DNA of 64,000 bases from an uncultured Prevotellaceae bacterium. GTDB taxonomy: Bacteria > Bacteroidota > Bacteroidia > Bacteroidales > Muribaculaceae. The translations under genes and the position numbers were made by a program. The notes below the pieces were generated by a model. That model saw nothing but the letters and a program-made list of their open reading frames with translations. It did no database searches and was not told where the DNA came from. Positions 19,528-29,336 of the stretch are shown one piece after another; position 1 is the first letter of the stretch, and each line of letters starts with the position of its first letter. The stretch lies in NCBI GenBank assembly GCA_900320245.1, contig ONRP01000025.1, forward strand, positions 45,210-109,209, written 5' to 3'.

Positions 19528-21081
19528 ATGGAAATTTTCAATAATATACTGATTTACTTTGTGATCGTGCCTCTGCTGACGCTTGGAGGACTCGCCCTGT
19601 GCCGCAACCGCGGTATCAAGGCCATCAGGACCGTTGCCGTGATCGGCGCCAGTGCCCTCATGGTGCTCGCCGCCATTCTCGTGAAGATGTTCCTTGCCGC
19701 CCGCGGCGCCGGTGACACCAGCGAGATGATCCTGCGCACCGACGTGATGTGGTATGCCCCGTTCAATGTCCAGTTGGCCCTGGGTGTCGACGGCGTGAGC
19801 GTGGTGATGATTCTGCTGTCGGCGTTCATCGTGTTCGCCGGTGTGTTCGCCTCGTGGAAGATGAATCCGCTGCCCAAGCAGTACTTCATGTGGTTCTTCC
19901 TGCTGTCCACGGGTGTGTTCGGCTTCTTTATCTCGATCGACCTGTTCACGATGTTCATGTTCTATGAGGTCGCTCTGATTCCCATGTACCTGCTGATTGG
20001 CGTGTGGGGTAGCGGCAACAAGAACTACAGCGCGATGAAACTGACCCTGATGCTGATGGGAGGCTCGGCCTTCCTGATGCTCGGCCTGATTGGTATCTAC
20101 TTCCACTCGGCCCCCGAGGGTCAGCCCCTGACGATGAACATCCTGGACATCGCCCATAACGACGCTATTCCCCACAGTTGGCAGTATGCCTTGTTCCCCT
20201 TGACGTTTGTCGGTTTCGGCGTGCTGGGTGCCATGTTCCCGTTCCACACATGGTCGCCCGATGGTCATGCCTCGGCGCCCACCGCGGTGTCGATGCTCCA
20301 CGCCGGTGTGCTGATGAAACTGGGAGGTTACGGCTGCTTCCGCATCGCCATCTACCTGATGCCCTATGCCGCCAACGAGTTGGCTTGGATTTTCCTCTCG
20401 CTCACGGGCCTGAGCATCGTCTACGGTGCGCTGAGCGCCTGTGTGCAGACCGACCTCAAGTACATCAACGCTTACTCCAGCGTGAGCCACTGCGGTATGG
20501 TGTTGTTTGCCGTTCTGATGTTCAACACCACGGCGATGACCGGTGCCGTGCTGCAGATGCTCTCACACGGTCTGATGACGGCCTTGTTCTTTGCCCTGAT
20601 CGGTATGATCTACGGCCGCACCCACACGCGTGACATCCGCGACATGGGCGGTATGATGCACATCATGCCTTACCTGGGCGTGGGTTATGTGATAGCGGGT
20701 CTGGCGTCGCTGGGTCTGCCGGGCCTGAGCGGTTTCGCGGCCGAGATGACCATCTTCTTCGGCTCGTTCGAGAACGCCGACACCTTCCGTCGCGTGCTCA
20801 CCATCATGGCCACCACGTCGATTGTCGTGACGGCGGTCTACATCCTGCGCGTTGTTGCCAAACTGTTGTTCGGCGAGGTACAGGATGAGCACCACCTCAC
20901 CTTGACCGACGCTACCTGGGAGGAGCGCCTGTCGACGGCCACGCTGATTCTTGCCGTGGCAGCCATCGGTTGCTTCCCCAACTTCTTTGTTGACATCATC
21001 AAGAGCAGTTTCACCCCCGTTGTCAATGCGCTGATGGCAGCAGCCCCTGGCACTGCCGCCGGCACGTTGCCCATGTTCTAA
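19528..21081 (+). CDS. nuoM: NADH-quinone oxidoreductase subunit M
   Basis: 517-residue antiporter-like proton-pumping subunit with about 14 helices. Diagnostic segments: FMFYEVALIPMYLLIGVWG (the conserved Glu), PFHTWSPDGHASAPTAVSML and LKYINAYSSVSHCGMVLF. Length is typical. Lies between nuoL and nuoN with gaps of about 36-40 bases. Confidence 0.97.
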   Translation: MEIFNNILIYFVIVPLLTLGGLALCRNRGIKAIRTVAVIGASALMVLAAILVKMFLAARGAGDTSEMILRTDVMWYAPFNVQLALGVDGVSVVMILLSAFIVFAGVFASWKMNPLPKQYFMWFFLLSTGVFGFFISIDLFTMFMFYEVALIPMYLLIGVWGSGNKNYSAMKLTLMLMGGSAFLMLGLIGIYFHSAPEGQPLTMNILDIAHNDAIPHSWQYALFPLTFVGFGVLGAMFPFHTWSPDGHASAPTAVSMLHAGVLMKLGGYGCFRIAIYLMPYAANELAWIFLSLTGLSIVYGALSACVQTDLKYINAYSSVSHCGMVLFAVLMFNTTAMTGAVLQMLSHGLMTALFFALIGMIYGRTHTRDIRDMGGMMHIMPYLGVGYVIAGLASLGLPGLSGFAAEMTIFFGSFENADTFRRVLTIMATTSIVVTAVYILRVVAKLLFGEVQDEHHLTLTDATWEERLSTATLILAVAAIGCFPNFFVDIIKSSFTPVVNALMAAAPGTAAGTLPMF

Positions 21082-21121
21082 ATGAGAGTGTTTAACCTGA
21101 TAAAAATCGCATAATATAGAT

Positions 21122-22600
21122 ATGATGGATTATTCACAATTCTTATCGATGCCGCAGGAGATAGGCCTGTTGCTGGTTTTCCTGCTTGTTTTCATCTACG
21201 ACACTTTCATGCCTGAGCGCACCCAACGTCACCTGCCCGTGTTCACGGTCATCATGATGGCGCTCTACACGATATACTGCTTCTGTGTGCCCGCTGTCAA
21301 GGAGGGAACTCAAGTGTTCTTTGGCGGCATGTTCGAGGCCAATGCGGCTACCTGGGTGATGAAGAACATCCTCAACGTGGGTACCGTGCTGGTGCTCCTG
21401 CAGGCCGTTAAGTGGACCAACAGCGACTTTGTCAGCGTTCGCCGCGGCGAGTTCTACGAGTTGACGCTGTTGACCTTGTTCGGCATGTTCCTCATGATTT
21501 CGGCACGTCACTTCCTGCTGTTTGTCATCGGCCTGGAGACCGCCTCGCTGCCCATTGCAGCGCTGGCCGCCTTCGAGAAACGTCACTACGAGTCGCACGA
21601 GGCCGCTGCCAAGTACATCTTCACGGCTATCTTCTCGTCGGCGATTTTCCTGTTGGGCATCTCCTTCGTCTATGGTATGAGCGGTACACTCTACTTCAGG
21701 GACATTGCCTCGCGCATCGCCGGTGAGCACTCGGCCCTGCTGATTGCCGCTCTGGCCTTTGTTATTGCCGGTGTAGGCTTCAAACTCTCGCTCGTGCCGT
21801 TCCACCAGTGGACAGCCGACGTTTACCAGGGCGCTCCCACTGCCGTGACCAGTTACCTGTCGGTCATCAGCAAGGGTGCCGCCGCATTCTCGTTCCTGGT
21901 GATTCTGGTGCAGGTCTTCGGCGCTGCCTATTCCCAGGTGTGGGAGTGGATGCTCTATGCCGTGATTATCCTGACCATCACGCTTGGTAACCTGTTTGCC
22001 ATGCGTCAGCGCAACCTGAAGCGCTTCCTGGCCTTCTCGTCGATCTCGCAGGCCGGTTACATCATGCTCGGCGTCATCGCCGTCAACGTGATGGGTATGT
22101 CCTCGATGATTTACTACGTGCTGGTCTACATCTTCAGCAACCTCGCCGCCTTCGGCGTGATTGCCGCTATCGAGCGCCAGACCGGCCGCGTCACCATGGA
22201 CGACTACAACGGCTTGTTCAAGACCAACCCGTGGCTGGCCTTCACGATGATGTTGGCGATGTTCTCGCTCGGCGGTATTCCCCCGTTTGCAGGCTTCTTC
22301 AGCAAGTTCTTCATCTTCGTCGGCGCCTGCCATCAGGGCTCGGTGGCCATCTACGTGCTCGTGCTCATCGCGTTGATCAACACCATCATCTCGCTCTACT
22401 ACTACCTGCTGGTGGTCAAGGCCATGTTCCTGCGTCAGGACGACTGCGTCATTCCCACCATCAAGAGCCACTGGAGCGAGCGTGCCGGCCTCATCTTGTG
22501 TGTGCTGGGCATCGTCTTCATCGGACTGGTAAGTTGCATCTACGTCTACATCAACGGCTCGTTGGATGCCATGGGCTCGATGTTCAAATTGATCCAGTGA
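21122..22600 (+). CDS. nuoN: NADH-quinone oxidoreductase subunit N
   Basis: 492-residue antiporter-like proton-pumping subunit, with about 14 helices. Motifs: GLETASLPIAALAAFEK, GFKLSLVPFHQWTADVYQG and LKRFLAFSSISQAGYIMLG. Final gene of the operon; a long hairpin terminator lies about 160 bases downstream. Two adjacent ATG codons start the frame; the first is taken. Confidence 0.97.
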   Translation: MMDYSQFLSMPQEIGLLLVFLLVFIYDTFMPERTQRHLPVFTVIMMALYTIYCFCVPAVKEGTQVFFGGMFEANAATWVMKNILNVGTVLVLLQAVKWTNSDFVSVRRGEFYELTLLTLFGMFLMISARHFLLFVIGLETASLPIAALAAFEKRHYESHEAAAKYIFTAIFSSAIFLLGISFVYGMSGTLYFRDIASRIAGEHSALLIAALAFVIAGVGFKLSLVPFHQWTADVYQGAPTAVTSYLSVISKGAAAFSFLVILVQVFGAAYSQVWEWMLYAVIILTITLGNLFAMRQRNLKRFLAFSSISQAGYIMLGVIAVNVMGMSSMIYYVLVYIFSNLAAFGVIAAIERQTGRVTMDDYNGLFKTNPWLAFTMMLAMFSLGGIPPFAGFFSKFFIFVGACHQGSVAIYVLVLIALINTIISLYYYLLVVKAMFLRQDDCVIPTIKSHWSERAGLILCVLGIVFIGLVSCIYVYINGSLDAMGSMFKLIQ

Positions 22601-22759
22601 GCCCCGCTCGCTGGAGTTCAAAGTGGAGTAGGGGATTGTGCGGCACATGCCGCCCCCTGAACTCAAAACTTTAAGTTTGAGTAGTAAACTTAAATAAATA
22701 CTACTTCTGATATCATTTAGCATAACCAAGCAGAAGATTTGTTTCAAGTTATTAACCGA
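22601..22759. other. short palindromes after nuoN
   Basis: The stretch holds three small inverted repeats: GCGGCA/TGCCGC (22640-22653), the near-perfect palindrome ACTCAAAACTTTAAGTTTGA plus two bases (22661-22682), and AGTAGTA/TACTACT just after it. None has a clean T-run, so they may be processing or stability structures at the 3' end of the operon mRNA. No gene is seen. Confidence 0.4.
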
Positions 22760-22800
22760 GGGAGGCTCAGTGGAGGACCACAGGGCCTCCCGTCTTTTTT
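22760..22800 (+). terminator. terminator of the nuo-atp-nuo operon
   Basis: Stem GGGAGGC / GCCTCCC with an inner GTGG/CCAC helix, followed by GTCTTTTTT. A strong rho-independent terminator 160 bases after nuoN. Confidence 0.8.
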
Positions 22801-23023
22801 GTGCAGGCGAAAGAGGTGGGCATTGATTCGATGTTTCAGAAGACAGGATAGACAAGAAGGACAAATAGAATTGTTCGACAGAATAGCACTCAGTTATCTT
22901 TCTTGTCTTTCTTTTGCTGGGATTGCCGATGCCAATTCGGTTAATTCACATCGAAAAACAGGTTTGACACGTCATTCTTTTTTGGGAAAAAAAGCAAAAA
23001 TGTGATTGTTTTTTGGAAAAAGA
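22801..23023. other. gene-free stretch upstream of the LRR protein
   Basis: No credible gene. Contains CCAATTCGGTTAATTCACAT (about 22932-22951), which shares the TTCGG-TAATTC theme with the gap before nuoA. Becomes strongly A/T-rich from 22975 on, where the promoter of the next gene lies. Confidence 0.4.
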
Positions 23024-23056
23024 TTTGTTTTTTTAATTTATTGTGGCTAAATTTGC
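23024..23056 (+). promoter_or_regulatory. promoter of the LRR-dockerin protein
   Basis: -33 TTTG (23024-23027), 20-bp spacer, -7 TAAATTTGC (23048-23056). Near-consensus Bacteroidota promoter giving a leader of about 43 nt. Confidence 0.7.
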
Positions 23057-23105
23057 GTATTAACTTGAAAAGAATTAAGTCTAACCACATAAAATCAAAG
23101 GAATT

Positions 23106-25808
23106 ATGAAAAGATCATTACTTATCACCATGCTGGTGTTGCTGGCCTCACTTGCCGCCCGTGCCGATGTGAGCATCAACACGACCAACTTCCCTGACGC
23201 TAAATTCCGTGCCTTCCTGATTGCCGAGTATCCAAGTGGTGTCATCACCACTGCGCAACTCAATGCACGCACATCATTGGAATTGCAGGAGTTGGGTATT
23301 TCTAACTTGAAGGGTATTGAGTTCTTCCCAAACCTGACTTTGCTCCGTTGTCAAAACAATAATCTATCCAGTGTTGATTTGAGCCACAACACCAAGTTGG
23401 TTCTTCTCAACCTTGCATACAATAAACTTGTATCTGTTAGCCTCACGAACAATACTGAACTGGAGCAACTCTATATCCAAAGTAACCCATCGCTTACGTC
23501 CTTGAATGTCACGGATCATAGTAAACTCAAGTTACTCTATACCCCATATTGTACTTCGCTTCAGACCCTTTTCTGCTATCGATGTGCGTTGACCGATTTG
23601 ACTGTGACGGGTTGCCCGGCACTCAAGCAACTCAAATGTTACGAGAACCCCAATCTAACCGAAATCGAAGGTCTGGGTGACTGCACTAACCTTACCTGGC
23701 TGGACTGTGAGGATTGCAAAGTATCGGACTTGAGCGCTACCTCGAATATGAGCAAACTTGAAAGACTCTTGTGCCGCAACAACAAACTTACCTCGTTAAG
23801 CATAAACAACAAGAACTATTTGAATTATTTAAGGGTGTCAGGCAATAGCCAGTTGACCGAACTCGAGTGCTATAGCAATGCCTTGATTTCACTTGATGTG
23901 AGCAATTGCACCGCAATGACGGACCTGCGCTGCTATTATAACGCCAACCTGACTGAAATCACTGGTCTGGCGAGTTGTAAGGCTATCACCTATCTGGACT
24001 GTGACGGCTGCTCCATCACTGACCTGAGCGCTGTGGAGGGCATGGCGAATCTGGAAAGACTGATTTGCCGTAACAATAAGTTCACGTCGCTTTCGGTCAC
24101 AAACAAGAGCAAACTCGTGTATCTGATGGTCAAGGGCAACACGTTGATGACATCATTGTATTGCAATGACAACGCGTTGACCAGCCTGGATGTAGCACAA
24201 TGCACCGCACTGAAGACACTGTATTGTTACAGCAACTCCAACCTTGCTACCATCACTGGCCTTGCCGATTGCACCAATCTGGAAACCCTGCGCTGCCACT
24301 ATTGCGCGTTGACCGACTTGAGCGCCGTCAGTGGTATGACCAAGTTGACCGACCTGCGTTGCGGCTGGAACAAACTGACCACGCTCAATGTGAGCAACAA
24401 GACTAAACTGGTTTACCTCTTGTGCCAGAATAACCTCTTGACCTCGCTCAACATATCAGGCTGCTCCGTGCTGAAGGAACTCTACTGCGGCGGCAACAAG
24501 CTCACCGGCTATAGTGTGACCAACTTTGCCAAGCTGGAGACCGTCGATGTCTCGAACAGCACATCGTTAACGACTCTCAAGGCTTACAACAATCCCCTGA
24601 TGAACAAGCTCAATGTGGGCGGATGTACCTCGCTGACCGAGCTCGACTGTGCACCCAGCGCCGCCCTGGCCAAAATCACTGGCTTGGGCGACTGCACTGC
24701 GCTGAAGACGCTTTATTGCTACGGCTGCATCCTCAACACGCTGGAGGGCATCAACAATCTGACTAAACTGGAGAAGCTGTATTGCCATAGTAACAAATTG
24801 ACAAGCCTCGAGGTCACTAACAAGAGCAATCTCACCTATCTCGATTGCCAGAACAATACCTCGTTGACCACTCTCAGGTGTTCGAGAAACAACCTGTCCA
24901 CGCTCGTTGTCACAGGTAACACCTCGCTGAAGGATCTGCGGTGCTACGAAAATGCTAACCTCGCCACCATCACCGGTTTGGCCGATTGCACGGCCATCAC
25001 CTATTTGGATTGTGAGGACGACCAGATTACCGACTTGAGCGCTGTGCAGAACATGACCAACCTGGAGAAGTTTTATGCCCGCAACAACAAGCTCAGCGGC
25101 ACTTTTACGCTCAAAGATAAGAGCAAGCTGGAATATGTGCGCCTCTCGGGTAACAAATCGTTAACGAGGGTGGATTGCTACGGCAATGCGGTTTTGGATA
25201 AAATTGATGTCTCGAATTGCTCCGCCATGACAACCCTTAATGTTTACAATAATAAACTGACCTCCGTCGATGTGTCAGGATGTAGCGTCTTATATGATTT
25301 CTCGTGTCGCCAGAATCAACTGACCAGCTTGAATCTGTCAGGATGTCCCAAGCTGGGGAAACTCTACTGCTATGAAAACAAGTTGACCTCGCTCAACCTG
25401 AGTTCTTGCCCTGAATTGCTTCTGCTCTATTGCTACAAGAACAATATCAAGGGGGCTAATATGGAAACGATGATCAACAGCCTGCCCACGCGTATGGCCA
25501 GCAGCCCGGGCGCCTTCAGGGTGATTTACAACAGCGGCGAGGGTAACACTATCAGTGCTCCCCAGGTGATCAAGGCAAGGCAGAAATACTGGATTCCCAT
25601 GCGCTATGACGGCTCCAGCTGGGTTGAAATCGAAGCACAGCTGCAGGGCGATGTGAACGGTGACGGTGAGGTGAACATCGGTGATGTCAATGCCTTGATT
25701 GACCTGATCCTGAAGAATAAGTCTTCGGCCAATGCCGACGTGAACGGTGACGGTGAGGTGAACATCGCCGATGTCAACGCCCTCATCGATATCATTCTCG
25801 GACAGTAA
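23106..25808 (+). CDS. exported leucine-rich repeat protein with C-terminal dockerin-like repeats
   Basis: 900 residues. Signal peptide about 1-20 (ending LAARA), then INTTNFPDAKFRAFLIAEYP, a common opening of this repeat family. From about residue 55 to 800 there are some 30 leucine-rich units of roughly 21-23 residues on the theme LxxLxCxxNxLTSLDVSxC; Cys residues recur at a fixed place in many units. The last 55 residues are two dockerin-type repeats with calcium-loop words DVNGDGEVNIGDVNALID and DVNGDGEVNIADVNALID. The repeats look intact for calcium binding. Such proteins are surface or secreted binders; the ligand is unknown. GC content is lower than in the nuo/atp genes, and the gene has its own promoter and terminator, so it is a stand-alone accessory gene. 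Confidence 0.9.
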   Translation: MKRSLLITMLVLLASLAARADVSINTTNFPDAKFRAFLIAEYPSGVITTAQLNARTSLELQELGISNLKGIEFFPNLTLLRCQNNNLSSVDLSHNTKLVLLNLAYNKLVSVSLTNNTELEQLYIQSNPSLTSLNVTDHSKLKLLYTPYCTSLQTLFCYRCALTDLTVTGCPALKQLKCYENPNLTEIEGLGDCTNLTWLDCEDCKVSDLSATSNMSKLERLLCRNNKLTSLSINNKNYLNYLRVSGNSQLTELECYSNALISLDVSNCTAMTDLRCYYNANLTEITGLASCKAITYLDCDGCSITDLSAVEGMANLERLICRNNKFTSLSVTNKSKLVYLMVKGNTLMTSLYCNDNALTSLDVAQCTALKTLYCYSNSNLATITGLADCTNLETLRCHYCALTDLSAVSGMTKLTDLRCGWNKLTTLNVSNKTKLVYLLCQNNLLTSLNISGCSVLKELYCGGNKLTGYSVTNFAKLETVDVSNSTSLTTLKAYNNPLMNKLNVGGCTSLTELDCAPSAALAKITGLGDCTALKTLYCYGCILNTLEGINNLTKLEKLYCHSNKLTSLEVTNKSNLTYLDCQNNTSLTTLRCSRNNLSTLVVTGNTSLKDLRCYENANLATITGLADCTAITYLDCEDDQITDLSAVQNMTNLEKFYARNNKLSGTFTLKDKSKLEYVRLSGNKSLTRVDCYGNAVLDKIDVSNCSAMTTLNVYNNKLTSVDVSGCSVLYDFSCRQNQLTSLNLSGCPKLGKLYCYENKLTSLNLSSCPELLLLYCYKNNIKGANMETMINSLPTRMASSPGAFRVIYNSGEGNTISAPQVIKARQKYWIPMRYDGSSWVEIEAQLQGDVNGDGEVNIGDVNALIDLILKNKSSANADVNGDGEVNIADVNALIDIILGQ

Positions 25809-25859
25809 GCATTGCAGGAGAGACGGCCCTGGCGGCCAGGTCCTGACACACTTTTAACC

Positions 25860-25889
25860 AATGGCGCCGGCACACGAGTCGGCGCCATT
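25860..25889 (+). terminator. terminator after the LRR-dockerin gene
   Basis: Perfect 10-bp inverted repeat AATGGCGCCG / CGGCGCCATT with a 10-nt loop, followed by GTGTTTAAAAT. Lies 52 bases after the stop codon. Confidence 0.75.
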
Positions 25890-25954
25890 GTGTTTAAAAT
25901 GGTCAAGGGAGGATTGTTTTTGGCAACGATTGATGAAATGTGACAATATTTGAT

Positions 25955-25963
25955 TATCTTTGC
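25955..25963 (+). promoter_or_regulatory. candidate promoter -7 element of the BspA-like gene
   Basis: TATCTTTGC matches TAnnTTTG; the nearest TTG upstream is at 22-bp spacing. Leader about 35 nt. Confidence 0.5.
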
Positions 25964-26002
25964 AACAAATAGAATGATATTAACCCAATAAATGAATAGA
26001 TT

Positions 26003-29000
26003 ATGAGAAAACGACTACTTTTCATGATGTGTGCGCTTGCCGTATGCATGGCCTGCGCCATGGGTGCCGGAGCCAATGACTTCACGTCGGGTGGCATCGA
26101 TGACGACATTACGGGCAGCAATACCGTAAGCCCCACTCTCGGGGACTTGAACTCGGGTGCTGATGACCAAAACTCAAGCACCATCAGGGACACGCCCGAC
26201 TATGATTTCGACTATAGTAACCTCTTGTTTGTCATTACAAGTTCCAACACCGTTAAGGTTGTTGGACCGATGATTTCCAACCCGTCAGGAAGTTGGAGCA
26301 TCCCCGCCACGGCCCAAGGCTATAAGGTGACCGAAATCGCCGCCAACGCCTTCCATGGTTATGAGAACATCACGACCATGAGTGTGGGTAGTAATGTTGA
26401 GATAATCGGGACTAAAGCGTTCTACGGGTGCCGTGGATTGGCTAACGTGTACTTGGGTAACAAAGTCATCAGAATCGGGAACGCTGCATTCGGTGACTGT
26501 TCAGCATTAACGTCAATCTCGCTACCCACCACGCTTACTACTATCGATGACCTCGCGTTTGATTGCGCCGGGCTGACCTCAATCACCATCCCGGCATCGG
26601 TACAGTCGATAGGCATTAACCCGTTCCATGGCTGCCAGTCAATGACCGCCATTAACGTGGATCTGGGCAATGCGAACTATCTGTCGCTGAATGGTGTCTT
26701 GTTCGACAAATCATTCACTGAACTGATTGCTTATCCCATCGGCAAAAGCAGCACGTACTATGATGTTTCTGAGGGTCTGAGCATAATTGGGCCGTGGGCT
26801 TTCCGCGGCAGTCATCTTCAGCGTGTGTCTTTGCCTTCCACACTGACCGAGATGGCATCTCTTGCATTTGCCGAAAACACCTCGCTAACCAGTATCACCT
26901 GTATAGCCCGCACTCCGCCGGAGATTAATGACTACACTTTCTATTCCACGATTAACAACAGCGGACTCACGCTGACGGTGCCGAGAGGCTGTGCTAGCGC
27001 CTACCAGTCGGCTGCCCATTGGCAAGCCTTCTCTAACATCCAGGAGCAGTATTATGACTTTATGGTGGATGGCATCTATTACAATGTCATTGATGCCGAT
27101 CAGGGTTACCTCGAGGTGACTTGCAAAGATGATAACTATAATAGTTATAGCGGCTCGGTGACCATTCCCGAGAGGGTATACTACCATACCAGGAATTTCA
27201 ATGTCACGGCCATCGGCATGCATGCTTTTGATGATTGCGCGAACTTGACAGCGGTCACTATGCCTTCCACGGTCACTGAAATCAAAAGGAGTGCATTCTA
27301 TAAGTGCTACAGCCTGAGCGAAATCACCTTGCCCGAGAACCTGACGTCCATCGGTGTCTATGCGTTTTATGATTGCTTTAGCCTGGGCAACGTGGTGATT
27401 CCTGACGGGGTAATGTATCTGGAGACCTATGCCTTCGCCCATTGTTCCAGCAGCAACTTCACCGAGGTGACGATCCCGTCCAGCGTCCTTTCATTAGGTT
27501 ATGGCGTATTCTACGGCTGTGAACATCTGGAGAAGGTGACCATCGGCAAGGGTGTCAGTTTCATTGGTGACATGGTGTTCCATGATTGCTCGGCACTGAA
27601 CAAGGTAATCTGCCATGCCTTCACGCCGCCTGAAATCTCTAGCGGCACCTTTGACGAGAGCCACTATACCAGCGTTCTGCTTAGGGTGCCCCAGGGGAGC
27701 CGGTCGCTCTACCAGACGGCGATGTACTGGAAGAACTTCACCAATATGGCAGTGATGTCCTACAGTTTTGAGGTGGACGGCATCTACTATAACATCACAA
27801 GCACCGGTCAGGTCGAGGTGACCTATGCCACCGCCGACTACAACACCTACAGCGGCGTGGTGAACATCCCCGAACAGGTGACTTACAACGGCATGACCTA
27901 TACGGTCACCGCTATCGGCAACAGCGCGTTCAAGAATTGCAGGTCGTTGACCCAAGTGACAATCCCCAATACAGTGACCAGGATCAAGGATTATGCATTC
28001 CATTACTGCACGGCGCTGACACATGTTGATATCCCCAATTCGGTGACGACCATCGGCAACAATGCTTTCTGGCTCTGCATGGGTCTGGAGGAAGTGGTGA
28101 TTCCCAATTCGGTGACGACCGTCGGTTCGATGGCGTTCCGCAACTGCTCGGCATTGACTTCTGTAGTGATTGGCGAGAACGTGACGTCGATAGGCAGCAC
28201 CTGCTTCTATTACTGTCCTGATATAGCCAAGGTGACCTGCCTGGGAGCAACACCGCCGTCGCTCACTGAATCGGACATGACTACCTTCCAGACCGAAGTG
28301 TATCACAACGCAGTGCTGCGTGTGCCCTACGGCTCACATGAGACCTACCTCAATACGGATTATTGGTGGAGGTTTGACTTTGTCGTCAGTGAGGAGATTG
28401 AGGCACCCGCGATTGCGGGCGACGTGACCGGAGACCACGCTTTCAATATTGTTGACGTCACCACCGTGATTGAATATGTGCTGAAAGGCTCTGCCGAAGG
28501 TATGGATGTCCAGGCTGCTAACGTGGACGGCGTCGGTGGCGTTGACATCAACGACGTCACCACCCTGATCAGTATGCTGCTCACCGGCGAAGGCACCGGC
28601 GAAACCGGCACAACGCGGTTCAACTTCAAATTCAACCGTGTGCCTTTCTCGATGGTCGTGGTCGATGGTGGCACCTTCATGATGGGTGACGAGAGCGATA
28701 ACTTGTGCAGGCCAGTTCACGAAGCCAGTTCACGAAGTGACCCTGTCGAGTTACGGCATCGGCGAGACCGAGGTGACCCAGGCGCTGTGGTATGAAGTGA
28801 TGGTCGATTATCCGAGTTACCACCAGGGTGACGAGAACCTCCCTGTCGAGAACATAGACTGGAACCAGTGCCAGACATTTGTTACCAAGTTGTCAAGACT
28901 GATGGACCGTAATTTCCGTCTGCCCACCGAGGCTGAATGGGAATTCGCTGCCCGTGGCGGCAATAAGAGCCAGGGATACATCTATGCCGGCAGCAACACC

Positions 29001-29321
29001 CTCGGCCTCGTGGCATGGTATGCACTCAATTCGGACGACACGACGCACCCCGTGGCTACCAAGTTGCCCAATGAGTTGGGCCTGTATGACATGAGCGGCA
29101 ACGTGTTTGAGTGGTGTCAGGATTGGTATGGCGCCTACAGCAGTGGAGCCCAGTACAATCCTCAGGGCCCGAGCAGCGGCTCGTACCGTGTCTGCCGCAG
29201 TTCGTCCTACTGCCGCCAGAACAACAATAGTTGGTTCAAGTGCTTCGGCCGCACCTATGATGACCCCACGAGCAAGGCTCTGGATTCGGGTATGCGATTG
29301 GCCTGTGACGTGAATCAATAA
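26003..29321 (+). pseudogene. BspA-like LRR / dockerin-like / SUMF1-like protein, frameshifted by a 13-bp duplication
   Basis: Signal peptide about 1-21 (ACAMGA region). BspA-type leucine-rich repeats (LRR_5) follow to about residue 790, on the theme LTSVTIPxSVTSIGxxAFxxC. There are two large internal copies, each opening with a VDGIYYN segment. Next come dockerin-like repeats (about 805-865, with DVTTVIEYVLKG and VDINDVTTLISMLLTG), then the start of a SUMF1-like domain (VVDGGTFMMGDESDN). The frame then breaks and ends at 28795 after a nonsense tail. The rest of the SUMF1 domain (PVHEVTLSSYGIGETEVTQ to SGMRLACDVNQ) continues in another frame to 29321. At 28711-28737 a 13-bp word is repeated in tandem; removing one copy restores RPVHEVTLSSYG in one frame and a 1101-residue protein. 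Either a recent inactivating slippage, a reversible switch, or an assembly error. Confidence 0.85.
28711..28737 (+). repeat. 13-bp tandem duplication causing the frameshift
   Basis: GCCAGTTCACGAA occurs twice in immediate succession (28711-28723 and 28724-28736), followed by one more G. Thirteen is not a multiple of three, so the second copy shifts the frame. With one copy the reading is R-P-V-H-E-V-T-L, matching the equivalent P-A-H-E-V-T-L of the paralogue at 3862-4869. Confidence 0.92.
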
Positions 29322-29336
29322 TGTCTTCAAACCCCG

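Noticed and set aside
17524-20490. Minus-strand open frame of about 988 codons
   Set aside because: Antisense to nuoL and nuoM; composition (His, Gln, Asp, Gly runs) is that of a shadow frame and there is no start-site signal or domain.
22739-23005. 88-codon frame after nuoN
   Set aside because: Covers the operon terminator and A/T-rich promoter DNA; no ATG with plausible protein, composition not coding-like.
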